DNA of 32,408 nucleotides from Patescibacteria group bacterium (GCA_030916945.1 JAUPVS010000011.1:1-32408), one strand, 5' to 3'. Counted from the stretch's first letter, positions 22,907-30,452 are shown. Translations and numbers: made by a program. The notes: generated by a model not told the origin, from the sequence alone.

Positions 22907-23656
22907 CTAGCGCAAATCTCTGCTGGCGTGGTAATTGGCTTGCAGACTACCCTTTAAAATATGCTGATAGATCTGGCGGGCACAGTTCTGCAAATCGCCC
23001 AATGTGCCGTCGTTATATACAGTGCAATCAACTTTGATTTGCTGACGCTGGCGTTCGGTGGGGTCGGCTGTGTCGGTTTGGTCTAACCCAGGCCGCTCGA
23101 CTTCTATAATCGTGGCCCCGGCTTCTTTAAGTATTTCGCCATCATGCGGGAAACGTAAGCCACCAACGGTACTTAGCACGATCCCGGCGGCTTCGTCCTG
23201 CTTAATAAAGCGGACAATCTGCTTATACCAGATGCCATCGTCGACGGTAGACACCAAATAACCGCCCATCCACTGCAATAGCGGTCTATAGAGCTGCTTA
23301 TTGGCCTCACCGGGCTTTGACAGGTCAGTGTGCGGGTTTTTTAGGTAAGCAAACAGCTTGGCATAGTTTTCTGGGTGTTCTTTGATGTCGTTTGGATGTA
23401 AAGCTATATCTTCGAAACTACAGCTTTGTTCAAAACCAGTGTTTATCAACGGAACCAGGTGTTTGAGCCAGTCGTTTATGGCTTCGATGTCATCGGCTGC
23501 CGGTAGAACCGGGACAGTCGCCAACCAGGCTTCGGCCAGGTTAGTAATAACGGCCGAGCTTTCGTAATGCGTAGCGTGCGTCTCTAAAGACTGAAAGGCT
23601 TCGCCCAAGCTAGTCTTGCCGTGATCAATGCCGCCGGTAATGCCAACGATTACCAT
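22907..23656 (-). CDS. P-loop (deoxy)nucleoside monophosphate kinase-like protein
   Basis: 249 residues. Walker A is GGIDHGKTS (8-16). The C-terminal stretch IKVDCTVYNDGTLGDLQNCARQI matches the base-binding end of phage-type dNMP kinases and dephospho-CoA kinase-like proteins (xDxxIxNDGTxxxL). A central region includes LSTVGGLRFPHDGEILKEAGATIIEVERPGLDQTDTADPTERQ, resembling their LID-proximal segment. It is probably a nucleotide kinase serving the neighbouring dTTP genes, but the substrate is not determined. Its ATG shares one base with the HIT gene's stop (TAATG). A promoter for dcd lies downstream. Confidence 0.65.
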   Translation of the reverse strand: MVIVGITGGIDHGKTSLGEAFQSLETHATHYESSAVITNLAEAWLATVPVLPAADDIEAINDWLKHLVPLINTGFEQSCSFEDIALHPNDIKEHPENYAKLFAYLKNPHTDLSKPGEANKQLYRPLLQWMGGYLVSTVDDGIWYKQIVRFIKQDEAAGIVLSTVGGLRFPHDGEILKEAGATIIEVERPGLDQTDTADPTERQRQQIKVDCTVYNDGTLGDLQNCARQIYQHILKGSLQANYHASRDLR

Positions 23657-24087
23657 TACAAACTTATCCTTAGGTAGGGTCGGCGCGAGTACAATAGGAA
23701 CTTCTTGTGCTGATGATCGTTCTTGATTAAGTGTGTGTGCTGGTGGGCGATCGACTTAGTCTTAGACTGAGGAGCGCGCGCGAACACGCCATAACCCTTG
23801 GCTTCGTAGCTACTGATGAGTTTTACAAACTCGACAGCAGCTTCTTCGGGTAGCTCGTCTAAGCTGTCGGTGTGCTGCTTGGGCACAAGCATTAGGTGGT
23901 CCAGTACAGTCAGCTCATCCCAGAGCGAATATGGAAATATATTCTTAACGACCCAAAAGTAGCGATGTTCATGTAGGACCTGTTCTGTATCAGGCGTAAA
24001 CTTACAGAACTCACAACCCTCTTCGGGGTTAAGCTGCTTAAGGTGTTTTGCGTAGGTTTTGAATTCTTTACGCGAACGGTTAGGCAT
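23656..24087 (-). CDS. HIT-family nucleotide hydrolase/transferase
   Basis: 143 residues. The histidine triad HQHTHLI gives H115, H117 and H119. A CxxC pair (C25 and C28 in EEGCEFCKF) is the zinc site seen in many HIT proteins. HLMLVPKQHTDSLDEL is the usual strand-helix before the triad. Members hydrolyse AMP-lysine, ApnA or similar phosphoramidates. The C-terminus extends about 20 residues past the triad and is basic. It lies 17 bp after rplA and is translationally coupled to the kinase. Confidence 0.85.
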   Translation of the reverse strand: MPNRSRKEFKTYAKHLKQLNPEEGCEFCKFTPDTEQVLHEHRYFWVVKNIFPYSLWDELTVLDHLMLVPKQHTDSLDELPEEAAVEFVKLISSYEAKGYGVFARAPQSKTKSIAHQHTHLIKNDHQHKKFLLYSRRPYLRISL

Positions 24088-24104
24088 AAAGCCTATTATA
24101 CGGG

Positions 24105-25076
24105 CTAAACTTCGGTTGGGGCAACGCTAATACTTGGACCCATGCTGGTGGTGACGTGAATGGCGTTAACGTAGGTACCTTTAATGCTGGCTGGTTTAGC
24201 GGCTTTGATGCTGTTAAGAACGGCCCGGGCGTTTTGCTCGAGCTTGTCTTTACCAAAGCTGACTTTACCAACACCAAGGTGAACGATACCAGTGCTGTCG
24301 ACACGGAATTCGACGCGGCCGGCCTTGGCTTCGGTAACAGCCTTAGCAACATCGTTAGAAACGGTGCCGCTCTTAGGGTTAGGCATCAAACCTTTTGGAC
24401 CAAGCACACGAGCGTACTTACCAAGTTTAGCCATTTGAGCTGGTTGGGCAATGAGGATGTCGAAATCAAAGTTACCCTTGTCGAGCATCTTGGTGATGTC
24501 TTCTTCGCCAGCAATGTCGGCACCAGCCTTAAGAGCAGCTGCGGCGGCATCGGCCTCGGCAAAAACGGCTACACAAACCGACTTACCAGTACCAGCTGGC
24601 AAAACTACCATGTCACGGATGTTCTGATCGGCGTGACGCGGGTCAACACCCAAACGAACGTGCATCTCGACAGTAGCGTCAAATTTAACCGGGCTAGTTT
24701 TAGTAGCTAGATCCAAGGCTTCTTTTAGACTATATTCCTTGCCCTTTTCAATCTGTTCGGCTAACTTGCGGTATTGCTTGCTCTTGCGCTCTAATTGGCT
24801 CTTAGGCGGGTTCTGCTTTTGCTTGGGTTTGCTGTCGGCTTCACCAGATTCCTTGCGCGCTTCTTTCTCTTCTTTGGCCTCGGCTTCTTTAAGAGCCTTG
24901 GCACTTCGTTTACCAGCCTTGGCTGTCTTAGCGTCTTCTTTAGCGTCAGCTGCTACTTCGGCAGTAGCAACAATTTCGGCCGCTTCCTGTTCGACAACAG
25001 CTGTTTCCTGTGCCTTAATGGCTTCGAGTTTTGCGCGCTCTTCAGCGGCTTTGCTAGTTTTCTTAGTTTCTGCCAT
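24105..25076 (-). CDS. rplA: 50S ribosomal protein L1 with a long N-terminal extension
   Basis: 323 residues, whereas L1 is usually about 230. Residues from about 98 on form a normal L1: [20 protein letters not shown], the signature [14 protein letters not shown] and the C-terminal [17 protein letters not shown]. Residues 1-97 are an added Ala/Lys/Glu-rich, low-complexity, probably disordered or helical tail (for example [20 protein letters not shown]). The start is well supported by AAAGGAG 6 nt upstream of ATG 25076, so the extension is real. L1 binds 23S rRNA at the E-site stalk. It is preceded by an unknown gene instead of directly by rplK. Confidence 0.95.
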   Translation of the reverse strand: MAETKKTSKAAEERAKLEAIKAQETAVVEQEAAEIVATAEVAADAKEDAKTAKAGKRSAKALKEAEAKEEKEARKESGEADSKPKQKQNPPKSQLERKSKQYRKLAEQIEKGKEYSLKEALDLATKTSPVKFDATVEMHVRLGVDPRHADQNIRDMVVLPAGTGKSVCVAVFAEADAAAAALKAGADIAGEEDITKMLDKGNFDFDILIAQPAQMAKLGKYARVLGPKGLMPNPKSGTVSNDVAKAVTEAKAGRVEFRVDSTGIVHLGVGKVSFGKDKLEQNARAVLNSIKAAKPASIKGTYVNAIHVTTSMGPSISVAPTEV

Positions 25077-25127
25077 GGTTATCTCCTTTATGTGGTACTA
25101 GCGGCGTTTCGACGGCCTCCCACAACT

Positions 25128-25517
25128 TTAATTACTTGATTCTATACCTAATGCCCCTAAAAAGAAGGCAGCCTGGTGGCTTTTACCGGTTGTGGCTTGA
25201 GCTTTAAGGCGTTCAATTAAGGCTGAATCCGCTTCGCCTTGTTTTACAGCCCGGTTGGCATGCAGGCGGTCGCGGTCGGTAAACATCAGGTCAGGGCGAG
25301 CCTTCTCGTAGTCCATAACTGGTCGGACCGTCCCGTTTAGCGGCTGGCCATCATAATTGTCATGTAGTTCAACTGGCGTTGCGCCGTGAACAATGCCAAA
25401 TACAGCTCTTCGAATACGCTCACCAGCAGCATCAGTTAACTCAAAATTACGAAAAGCTTCAAGACTTTCTCGCAATACTGGGTCAACTGGGAATTGGTTC
25501 TCGCCAGTGTTAGCCAT
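25128..25517 (-). CDS. Unknown protein between rplK and rplA
   Basis: 129 residues; no family recognised. The start overlaps the rplK stop by 8 bases (ATGGCTAA), so it is translationally coupled to L11. The protein is soluble, without cysteine, and has charged helical ends; the middle reads VFGIVHGATPVELHDNYDG. Coding is supported by the coupling and by an uninterrupted frame that fills nearly the entire space between two ribosomal genes. rplK and rplA are almost always adjacent in bacteria, so the insertion is unusual. Confidence 0.65.
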   Translation of the reverse strand: MANTGENQFPVDPVLRESLEAFRNFELTDAAGERIRRAVFGIVHGATPVELHDNYDGQPLNGTVRPVMDYEKARPDLMFTDRDRLHANRAVKQGEADSALIERLKAQATTGKSHQAAFFLGALGIESSN

Positions 25518-25941
25518 CGATTTCTACACCCATGGAGCGGGCGGTGCCAGCTACCATCTTCTTAACGGCCGGGATGTCGTCGGTATTCATATCGTGGGCC
25601 TTGGCTTCGGCGATTTCGGTCAACTGAGCGTCGCTGAGCTTTTGGGCTAGCTTTTCGCTGTTGGGCTTGCCGGAACCTTTCTTGATATTGAGCTTTTCAC
25701 GGATTAGGTCGTCGGTAGGGGCACTAACGACGCGAAAGTCCATTGAACGGTCGTCATAAATGGTGATATGAGCGGTTACGGTGCCGCGCATTTCTTTGGT
25801 TTGGTCGTTAAATGGCTGAACAAAGTCCATCATGTTAACACCGTACTGACCAAGGGTGCTACCAACTGGTGGCGCTGCACTGGCCTTGCCAGCTGGGATT
25901 TTCATCTTTAGATTTGCTTTAACTTTTTTGGCGTCGGCCAT
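25510..25941 (-). CDS. rplK: 50S ribosomal protein L11
   Basis: 143 residues. The N-terminal domain KMKIPAGKASAAPPVGSTLGQYGVNMMDFVQPFN and the C-terminal rRNA-binding domain with GSGKPNSEKLAQKLSDAQLTEIAEAKAHDMNT are typical. It binds the GTPase-associated centre of 23S rRNA. AGGAG lies 7 nt before the ATG. A promoter TAGACA-N17-TATAAT lies about 120 bp upstream, with a repeat-derived hairpin in the leader. Confidence 0.97.
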   Translation of the reverse strand: MADAKKVKANLKMKIPAGKASAAPPVGSTLGQYGVNMMDFVQPFNDQTKEMRGTVTAHITIYDDRSMDFRVVSAPTDDLIREKLNIKKGSGKPNSEKLAQKLSDAQLTEIAEAKAHDMNTDDIPAVKKMVAGTARSMGVEIDG

Positions 25942-25960
25942 AAATTCTCCTATTGATGGA

Positions 25961-26030
25961 AATTCTAATATCTAATTTCGAAACTCTAAAAGTTGAAGCG
26001 ACCTTTAGCATTTAGATATTAAGATTTCGC
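25961..26030. repeat. Inverted pair of dispersed repeats in the rplK leader
   Basis: TAATATCTAA (25966-25975) and TTAGATATTA (26012-26021) are perfect inverted partners within two longer repeat copies (left AAATTCTAATATCTAATTTC, right CATTTAGATATTAAGATTTC). In the rplK transcript they would form a hairpin with a roughly 36-nt loop. Confidence 0.6.
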
Positions 26031-26061
26031 ATTTGCACGTTAGTGTGTGCGTAACTGGTTG

Positions 26062-26090
26062 ATTATACTACAGATTACCTCTGTTGTCTA
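26062..26090 (-). promoter_or_regulatory. Promoter of rplK operon (TAGACA-N17-TATAAT)
   Basis: -35 TAGACA (26090-26085), 17 bp, -10 TATAAT (26067-26062). It starts just after the nusG stop, giving a leader of about 115 nt that carries the repeat hairpin. Confidence 0.7.
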
Positions 26091-26097
26091 CAGTGGT

Positions 26098-26640
26098 CTA
26101 GACGCGCTTAACTTGAAGACTGTCCAGCTCAACCGGTGTTTCGCGGCCGAACATGTTGACCAAAACTTTGAGCTTGCCCTTTTGAGCGTCAATTTCGTTA
26201 ATGGTACCGTCAAAGCCCTTGAATGGACCGTCGGTGATGTTAACGACTTCGCCTTCGTTAAAGTCGATCTTGTGCTTAGGCTCGGCACGGCCCATACGCT
26301 TCATGATCTTTTCCATTTCGTCGTCACTAACTGGGGTAGGTTCGGTACCAGAACCAACAAAGCCAGTTACCGAAGGGGTATTACGAACAATGTACCAAGC
26401 ATCTTCGCTAAGTTTCATCTGAACCAAGACATAACCCTGGAAGATGCGCTTTTCGACAACTTTACGTTTGCCGTTCTTAACTTCGATCATCTTTTCTTTG
26501 GGAACTAAAACCTGAAAGATTTTGTCGGCCATGTCTAATGAATCGGCGCGCTGGCGGATGCTTTCGGCGACCTTTTCTTCGTAACCACTGTAAGTGTGGA
26601 TGGCGTACCATTGTTTAGTGGTGTCGTATCGTTTTACCAT
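26098..26640 (-). CDS. nusG: Transcription antitermination factor NusG
   Basis: 180 residues, normal length. The NGN domain starts KQWYAIHTYSGYEEKVAESI and contains GYVLVQMKLSEDAWYIVRNTPSVTGFVG; the KOW domain is VVNITDGPFKGFDGTINEID. It binds RNA polymerase and couples transcription to translation or Rho. AAGGAG lies an unusually long 14 nt before the ATG. It is 25 bp after secE, the common bacterial order. Confidence 0.97.
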   Translation of the reverse strand: MVKRYDTTKQWYAIHTYSGYEEKVAESIRQRADSLDMADKIFQVLVPKEKMIEVKNGKRKVVEKRIFQGYVLVQMKLSEDAWYIVRNTPSVTGFVGSGTEPTPVSDDEMEKIMKRMGRAEPKHKIDFNEGEVVNITDGPFKGFDGTINEIDAQKGKLKVLVNMFGRETPVELDSLQVKRV

Positions 26641-26665
26641 AATATTTTCTTGAACTCCTTAGTTT

Positions 26666-27076
26666 CTAACTTAGCAATATCTTCTTAAACACCTTATCAA
26701 GCACAAAGTCGGTCAGGGCAATAATCGAACCAAACACCACGGCAAAAATGAATACGGCCAGCGTGAGCTTGGCAGTGGTTTTGCGGTCTGGCCAGCTGAC
26801 TTGTCGGAGCTCGTGCCAACTACCACGTAAGTAGTTGATTAACAGAACAGTACTCAGAATACGGCCAGCTTTGCGGGCTGGTTTGGTTTTGAAAGGTTTA
26901 GCCAGCGGTTTAAACGGTTTGGATGCCGTTTTTAAGCCCTTCTGAGCAGCTTTGGCCGGTTTAGCAGCCGTAGTGGCAGTTTTACGTAAGCGACGAGTCT
27001 TAGTGCCGGCATTATCGGCTTGACTACGTTCGCGAACGGTCTGACTACGCTTTGCGGTTGTTTTCTTATCTGCCAT
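26666..27076 (-). CDS. secE: Preprotein translocase subunit SecE with a basic extension
   Basis: 136 residues. The C-terminal 60 residues are SecE: SWHELRQVSWPDRKTTAKLT followed by one membrane helix (FIFAVVFGSIIALTDFVLDKVF). Residues 1-75 are a Lys/Ala/Arg-rich extension with repeated KPFK (SKPFKPLAKPFKTKPARK). The start at ATG 27076 was chosen because GGAGAAG precedes it by about 10 nt and the upstream frame runs back into the hairpin at 27124-27148. SecE stabilises SecY in the membrane. Confidence 0.92.
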   Translation of the reverse strand: MADKKTTAKRSQTVRERSQADNAGTKTRRLRKTATTAAKPAKAAQKGLKTASKPFKPLAKPFKTKPARKAGRILSTVLLINYLRGSWHELRQVSWPDRKTTAKLTLAVFIFAVVFGSIIALTDFVLDKVFKKILLS

Positions 27077-27121
27077 TGCTCTTACTTCTCCACCTTGCCT
27101 TAATAAAACTGTCCTGAAATT

Positions 27122-27148
27122 AAAAAACCTACCATATATGGAGGTTTT
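27122..27148 (-). terminator. Terminator after the histidine kinase gene, inside the secE upstream region
   Basis: AAAACCT (27148-27142), then CCAT-AT-ATGG, one bulged base, AGGTTTT (27130-27124), ending in a run of six Ts. It ends the kinase transcript, but would also stop transcripts from the promoter at 27159-27187 unless bypassed. Confidence 0.65.
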
Positions 27149-27158
27149 CGCTGGTGTC

Positions 27159-27187
27159 AATATACTCTAGATGGCCTCTGGGGTCAA
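27159..27187 (-). promoter_or_regulatory. Promoter TTGACC-N17-TATATT upstream of secE
   Basis: -35 (27187-27182) overlaps the kinase stop codon; -10 (27164-27159) follows at 17 bp. A terminator-like hairpin begins about 10 nt further on, so it may be attenuated. Confidence 0.5.
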
Positions 27188-28287
27188 GCCTTCAAGTTAG
27201 GCACCGTAATTTTGAACACCGAACCCTTGTTCAGCTCAGAAGCCATTTCGATCTCAGCATGAATTAATCGCGCCAGCTTCATGGTCACATAAAGTCCCAG
27301 GCCAGTGCCGCTACTTTGACGCGTCCGGTAGTCTTCGCTTCTAAAGAATTTATCAAAGACTTTTTCGCGATCCGATTTACTAATGCCAATACCAGTGTCT
27401 TGTACGTAGAATTCAACGGCCCCTGGTTTTTGACGGGCACCAATGGTGACACCACCCTTTTCGGTGTACTTAATAGCGTTGGTTATAAAGTTCTGCAGGA
27501 TCTCGCGCACGTACAACCGGCTAGAGTTAAGTAGCTCCAAGTTTTTGTCCAGATCAACCTGTAAGGTTAGGCCTTTCTCGGTAGCTTGAGGTGAGTAGTT
27601 CTTGACCAGTTCTTGCATTAGTTCGTGGGCGTTGATTGACTCAATTTCGAGCGTTAACTTACCGCGTTCGGCTCGCGACAGGGTGGCCAGGTCGTTAATC
27701 ATGCCGGCTAAAAAGGTGGTTTGATCATGAGCTTGGGTGAGGGCCTCAACAATGGCCGGATTACTGTTAGGGTCTTTCTGGGCGATAAACAAGGCGTTGC
27801 CGATGTTGCCTTCGGCAATGGCAATTGGCGTGCGCAGTTCGTGGCTAACCACACTAATGAACTCATCACGCTCTTCTTCTAATGACTTTTCGCGGGTAAT
27901 GTCGCGCAGCAGCACCACATAGCCCTGCATACCCGACCCAAAACCTAGGTGAACCGGAGCAATGCTCAGATAGAGGTTAATAGTGTTGTTATCAGGGTAC
28001 TGTAGGCGGTAATCACGACTAGTAAAGGGTCGTTTGACCGACATGACAAGGGTATGAACATCAACTGGCTGATTGTTCTTGTCGAGTAAGCGCATGGTTT
28101 GCGACAGAAATTTGTCTTTCATGGCGCTGTTTATATCAAGAATGTTCAAGGCCGCGCCATTATAAAGTACGATCTTACCTTCGGCACTAGTTGCAATGAC
28201 GCCATCGGCCATACTGTTAATTAAGCTATTCAAGCGTTCGTGATCGATCGCGGCACTGCTACGGGTGTGCGGAATAAGCTTTACCAT
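27184..28287 (-). CDS. Soluble PAS-domain sensor histidine kinase
   Basis: 367 residues from ATG 28287. A PAS domain occupies about 15-130 (LINSMADGVIATSAEGKIVLYN). The HisKA domain has the phospho-acceptor H-box FISVVSHELRTPIAI; the HATPase domain has the N-box LQNFITNAIKYTE, G1 QDTGIGIS, F-box FDKFFR and G2 GTGLGLYV. No transmembrane helix is present, so it senses a cytoplasmic signal or ligand through PAS. No response regulator is adjacent. The start is preceded by CATAAT at 6 nt; an in-frame GTG at 28305 is less likely. Confidence 0.9.
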   Translation of the reverse strand: MVKLIPHTRSSAAIDHERLNSLINSMADGVIATSAEGKIVLYNGAALNILDINSAMKDKFLSQTMRLLDKNNQPVDVHTLVMSVKRPFTSRDYRLQYPDNNTINLYLSIAPVHLGFGSGMQGYVVLLRDITREKSLEEERDEFISVVSHELRTPIAIAEGNIGNALFIAQKDPNSNPAIVEALTQAHDQTTFLAGMINDLATLSRAERGKLTLEIESINAHELMQELVKNYSPQATEKGLTLQVDLDKNLELLNSSRLYVREILQNFITNAIKYTEKGGVTIGARQKPGAVEFYVQDTGIGISKSDREKVFDKFFRSEDYRTRQSSGTGLGLYVTMKLARLIHAEIEMASELNKGSVFKITVPNLKA

Positions 28288-28315
28288 TTCACTATTATGC
28301 CACACCCCGAGCCGT

Positions 28316-29020
28316 TTAGGCGCTTTTAACAGGCAATAGGCTCGGCTGGAAGTGTTTTAGCTGTTGGCGGCGCTTTTTGTAGTCGAGCAAGCAGGCTTCG
28401 ACGGTCGCCCAAAAGGCCGAACTATGGTTCAAGTGGCGGGTGTGTGCCAGTTCGTGCACCAAGACATAGTCAATCAGTTCCCAGGGCAACTGCATTAAGT
28501 AATAGTTAAGGGTAATGTCATGTTTGGAACTACAACTTCCCCAGCGTGATTTTAAGTGCCTAACGCTCAACGCGTTATAGCTGAAGTCGTACTGATTAGC
28601 TAAAGTCTTAAGTCGTTGCGGCAATAGCTGTTCGGCCTCAGCCTTGGCGGCGCGCTTAGCGACGTCGTGTGCCGCGGTCTGAATCTGTGACTCGGTGGCG
28701 GCCGCACCGTAGTAAACAATTGCCTCCGTATCTAGCAGCCTAGTTTTCGTATTTAGAATTTCTGATTTGGAAATTAATCTTAAGGTATGGTACTTACCAA
28801 TCCGCTGATCATTCTTAAAGACTTCACGCTGTGATTGTGTCGCCAACCAGTCGCGCTTTTGTTGCGCAAAGGTCAGGCCGGCCTGATACGGTAGCCAGGT
28901 TGGCATGGATACGCGAATTTTGCCATCACTATTAACACTTAAGCGCATGTTCTTGGCGCCACGTCGCTTATATACGTAGACGGTCCCGATATTGTCGAGC
29001 TCAAATACTTTGTGGGCCAT
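28316..29020 (-). CDS. YgjP-like zinc metallopeptidase (DUF45/WLM-related)
   Basis: 234 residues. The zinc motif HELAH (189-193) lies in DYVLVHELAHTRHLNHSSAFW, with H199 the likely third ligand, and is preceded by the family stretch LKSRWGSCSSKHDITLNYYLMQLP. The N-terminal half is the usual beta-rich YgjP domain (VYKRRGAKNMRLSVNSDGKIRVSMP). Physiological substrates of the family are not known. An in-frame copy of the dispersed repeat encodes KSEILNTK at 85-92, in a linker region. The stop is 28 bp from the kinase start. Confidence 0.85.
   Translation of the reverse strand: MAHKVFELDNIGTVYVYKRRGAKNMRLSVNSDGKIRVSMPTWLPYQAGLTFAQQKRDWLATQSQREVFKNDQRIGKYHTLRLISKSEILNTKTRLLDTEAIVYYGAAATESQIQTAAHDVAKRAAKAEAEQLLPQRLKTLANQYDFSYNALSVRHLKSRWGSCSSKHDITLNYYLMQLPWELIDYVLVHELAHTRHLNHSSAFWATVEACLLDYKKRRQQLKHFQPSLLPVKSA
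28745..28781. repeat. Dispersed repeat copy inside the YgjP-like gene (encodes KSEILNTK)
   Basis: The plus strand reads TATTTAGAATTTCTGATTTG followed by GAAATTAATCTTA, closely matching the intergenic copy at 10013-10044. It sits in frame between the N-terminal domain and the next strand. Confidence 0.65.
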
Positions 29021-29030
29021 AGTTGCTCAG

Positions 29031-29684
29031 TTAACGAATGACAACATTGCGGCGTTTGAGGTCAACCCGACCAGCCGTTGGTACCAAATTAACCAGACCT
29101 GGCTTAGCCACGTTATTGGCGGCTGTATCAGTCGAAATTACGCCCAAATCATACAGTTTCTTAACTATGGCGTTGCTCTGCATCTTAAATGGATGTTTAC
29201 CACTAATAACCACGTAGTCTTCGTTTTGCGGACGTTGCATGCTACCGACAACTAGCTTGAACTGTTCTTTGGTGTAAGGTCGGGCAAATTTATCATCACT
29301 GCGGCGGCGATCACGGGCGGCAATGCGTGCCATTGAGCTCTCTTGGTCGGTCTGAAGCCAAACTATCAAGCTAATACCCTTGGCTTTGCGGGCAATATCA
29401 CGCAAGGCCCGGCGTTGCACCAGGCGGGTAGCATTTGTATCAAAGATTACGCTAACGCCGGCATTCAAGAACTCCTCGGCCATATATTCCATGAGGTTAT
29501 AGACAACCTGGTCTTCTTGTTTGTCATAGCGCGGTTTTTCGAATAACTCGTGTCGCAAACGGTCACCCTGAATGTGAGCGGCGCTCATGGCGTTGCTTAG
29601 TTCACTGGCAAAATGAGTCTTACCGGATCCCGGATAACCGAAGAGCATGATAAGAACTGGTTTGTTTGGTGCGAGTTTTCCCAT
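29031..29684 (-). CDS. P-loop kinase-like ATPase (AAA_33/zeta-toxin-like)
   Basis: 217 residues. Walker A is GYPGSGKTH (16-24). DTNATRLVQRRALRDIARKAKG and RIAARDRRRSDDKFARPYTKEQFK match the substrate-binding and LID parts of small kinases related to polynucleotide kinase, zeta toxin and gluconate kinase. The last 45 residues form a basic tail (VDLKRRNVVIR). The substrate is unknown, and no antitoxin-like gene is next to it, so a toxin role is not supported. The ATG lies 7 nt after TATACC, the leaderless pattern. It is 10 bp upstream of the YgjP-like gene. Confidence 0.75.
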   Translation of the reverse strand: MGKLAPNKPVLIMLFGYPGSGKTHFASELSNAMSAAHIQGDRLRHELFEKPRYDKQEDQVVYNLMEYMAEEFLNAGVSVIFDTNATRLVQRRALRDIARKAKGISLIVWLQTDQESSMARIAARDRRRSDDKFARPYTKEQFKLVVGSMQRPQNEDYVVISGKHPFKMQSNAIVKKLYDLGVISTDTAANNVAKPGLVNLVPTAGRVDLKRRNVVIR

Positions 29685-29727
29685 TGCTATAGGTATACCA
29701 GATTTCGCCCTTGTTGAGAAGAGTCAG

Positions 29728-29756
29728 ATGACCGCCAGCCCTGTTCCTGATATAAT
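29728..29756 (+). promoter_or_regulatory. Promoter of tRNA-Trp
   Basis: ATGACC, 17 bp, TATAAT (29751-29756), ending 14 bp before the mature tRNA 5' end. Confidence 0.65.
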
Positions 29757-29770
29757 GGCGCAGTGCTCAT

Positions 29771-29846
29771 AGGGGAGTAGCTCAGTTGGTAGAGCACTGG
29801 TCTCCAAAACCAGGTGTCGCAGGTTCAAGTCCTGTCTCCCCTGCCA
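29771..29846 (+). tRNA. tRNA-Trp (CCA)
   Basis: Acceptor AGGGGAG pairs with CTCCCCT (29836-29842), discriminator G and encoded CCA at 29844-29846. Anticodon arm CTGGT-CTCCAAA-ACCAG gives anticodon CCA. The D-arm AGCTCAGTTGGTAGAGC and T-arm CAGGTTCAAGTCCTG are canonical. No tRNA with anticodon UCA is seen, in line with TGA as stop. Confidence 0.97.
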
Positions 29847-29858
29847 ATAAAAACGTCC

Positions 29859-29882
29859 AAGCCGGTTGGTTTGGGCTTTTTT
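29859..29882 (+). terminator. Terminator of tRNA-Trp
   Basis: AAGCC and GGCTT with a 10-nt loop and a run of six Ts (29877-29882). The stem is short, but position after the tRNA supports it. Confidence 0.5.
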
Positions 29883-29939
29883 GTTGTAAACAATGCGCGA
29901 GTTAAGAATTGTTTAATATTTCGTTGCTATGCTGGGCTC

Positions 29940-30452
29940 ATGGATAACTTACCCGCCTTCATGAATGACCTCAAGGACTTCTTCGAAGAGAAGTTTACTT
30001 CTTTGGAGGCAAGGTTTGACAAGTTTGAATCGAGGCTCGACCATTTAGAGGTGCGCTTTGATAATCTAGAAAAGCGATTTGACAAGTTAGAATCACGATT
30101 TGACAAGTTAGAATCACGATTTGACCAGTTAGAGGTTAGGTTTGACCAATTAGAAGCGCGACTTGAAAGACTAGAGGCAAAAGTTGATGCTTTAGAAGCC
30201 AGGTTCGACAAACTTGAAGCAAGAGTCGATGCTTTAGAAGCTAGAATCAGCGCAGTAGAGGTAAAACTCGACAAGCTCGACGCCAAAGTTAACCGAATGA
30301 ATAAACGTCTGTGTGCTAAGATCGATCAATTGTCGAATGACGTGGCCGATGCGTTAAATGCCGCCAACGAAGCTCACCATAAAATACTCAGTAATCATGA
30401 GGTGCGCATTCGCAAGCTAGAGAAGCCCTTGTCACCATTCTACGAGCATTAA
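29940..30452 (+). CDS. Heptad-repeat coiled-coil protein
   Basis: 170 residues, almost all one long coiled coil. From about residue 20 to 120 it is a series of 7-residue units of the type LEsRFDK (LESRFDK, LEVRFDQ, LEARLER, LEAKVDA), with Leu at a and Phe/Val at e or d positions. Two units are nearly identical at the DNA level (21-bp steps around 30080-30130). There is no membrane segment or signal peptide; one Cys lies in NKRLCAKID. The start at 29940 follows TATGCT by 6 nt, with TGC upstream of it as an extended -10. Function is unknown; a structural or scaffold role is plausible. Confidence 0.75.
   Translation: MDNLPAFMNDLKDFFEEKFTSLEARFDKFESRLDHLEVRFDNLEKRFDKLESRFDKLESRFDQLEVRFDQLEARLERLEAKVDALEARFDKLEARVDALEARISAVEVKLDKLDAKVNRMNKRLCAKIDQLSNDVADALNAANEAHHKILSNHEVRIRKLEKPLSPFYEH

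Noticed and set aside
29031-29684. Zeta-type toxin of a toxin-antitoxin pair
   Set aside because: Only general P-loop kinase features are visible and there is no antitoxin-like small gene next to it.
29990-30270. Regular short repeats as a possible CRISPR array
   Set aside because: The period is 21 bp with no unique spacers, and it encodes heptads of a continuous coiled-coil protein.
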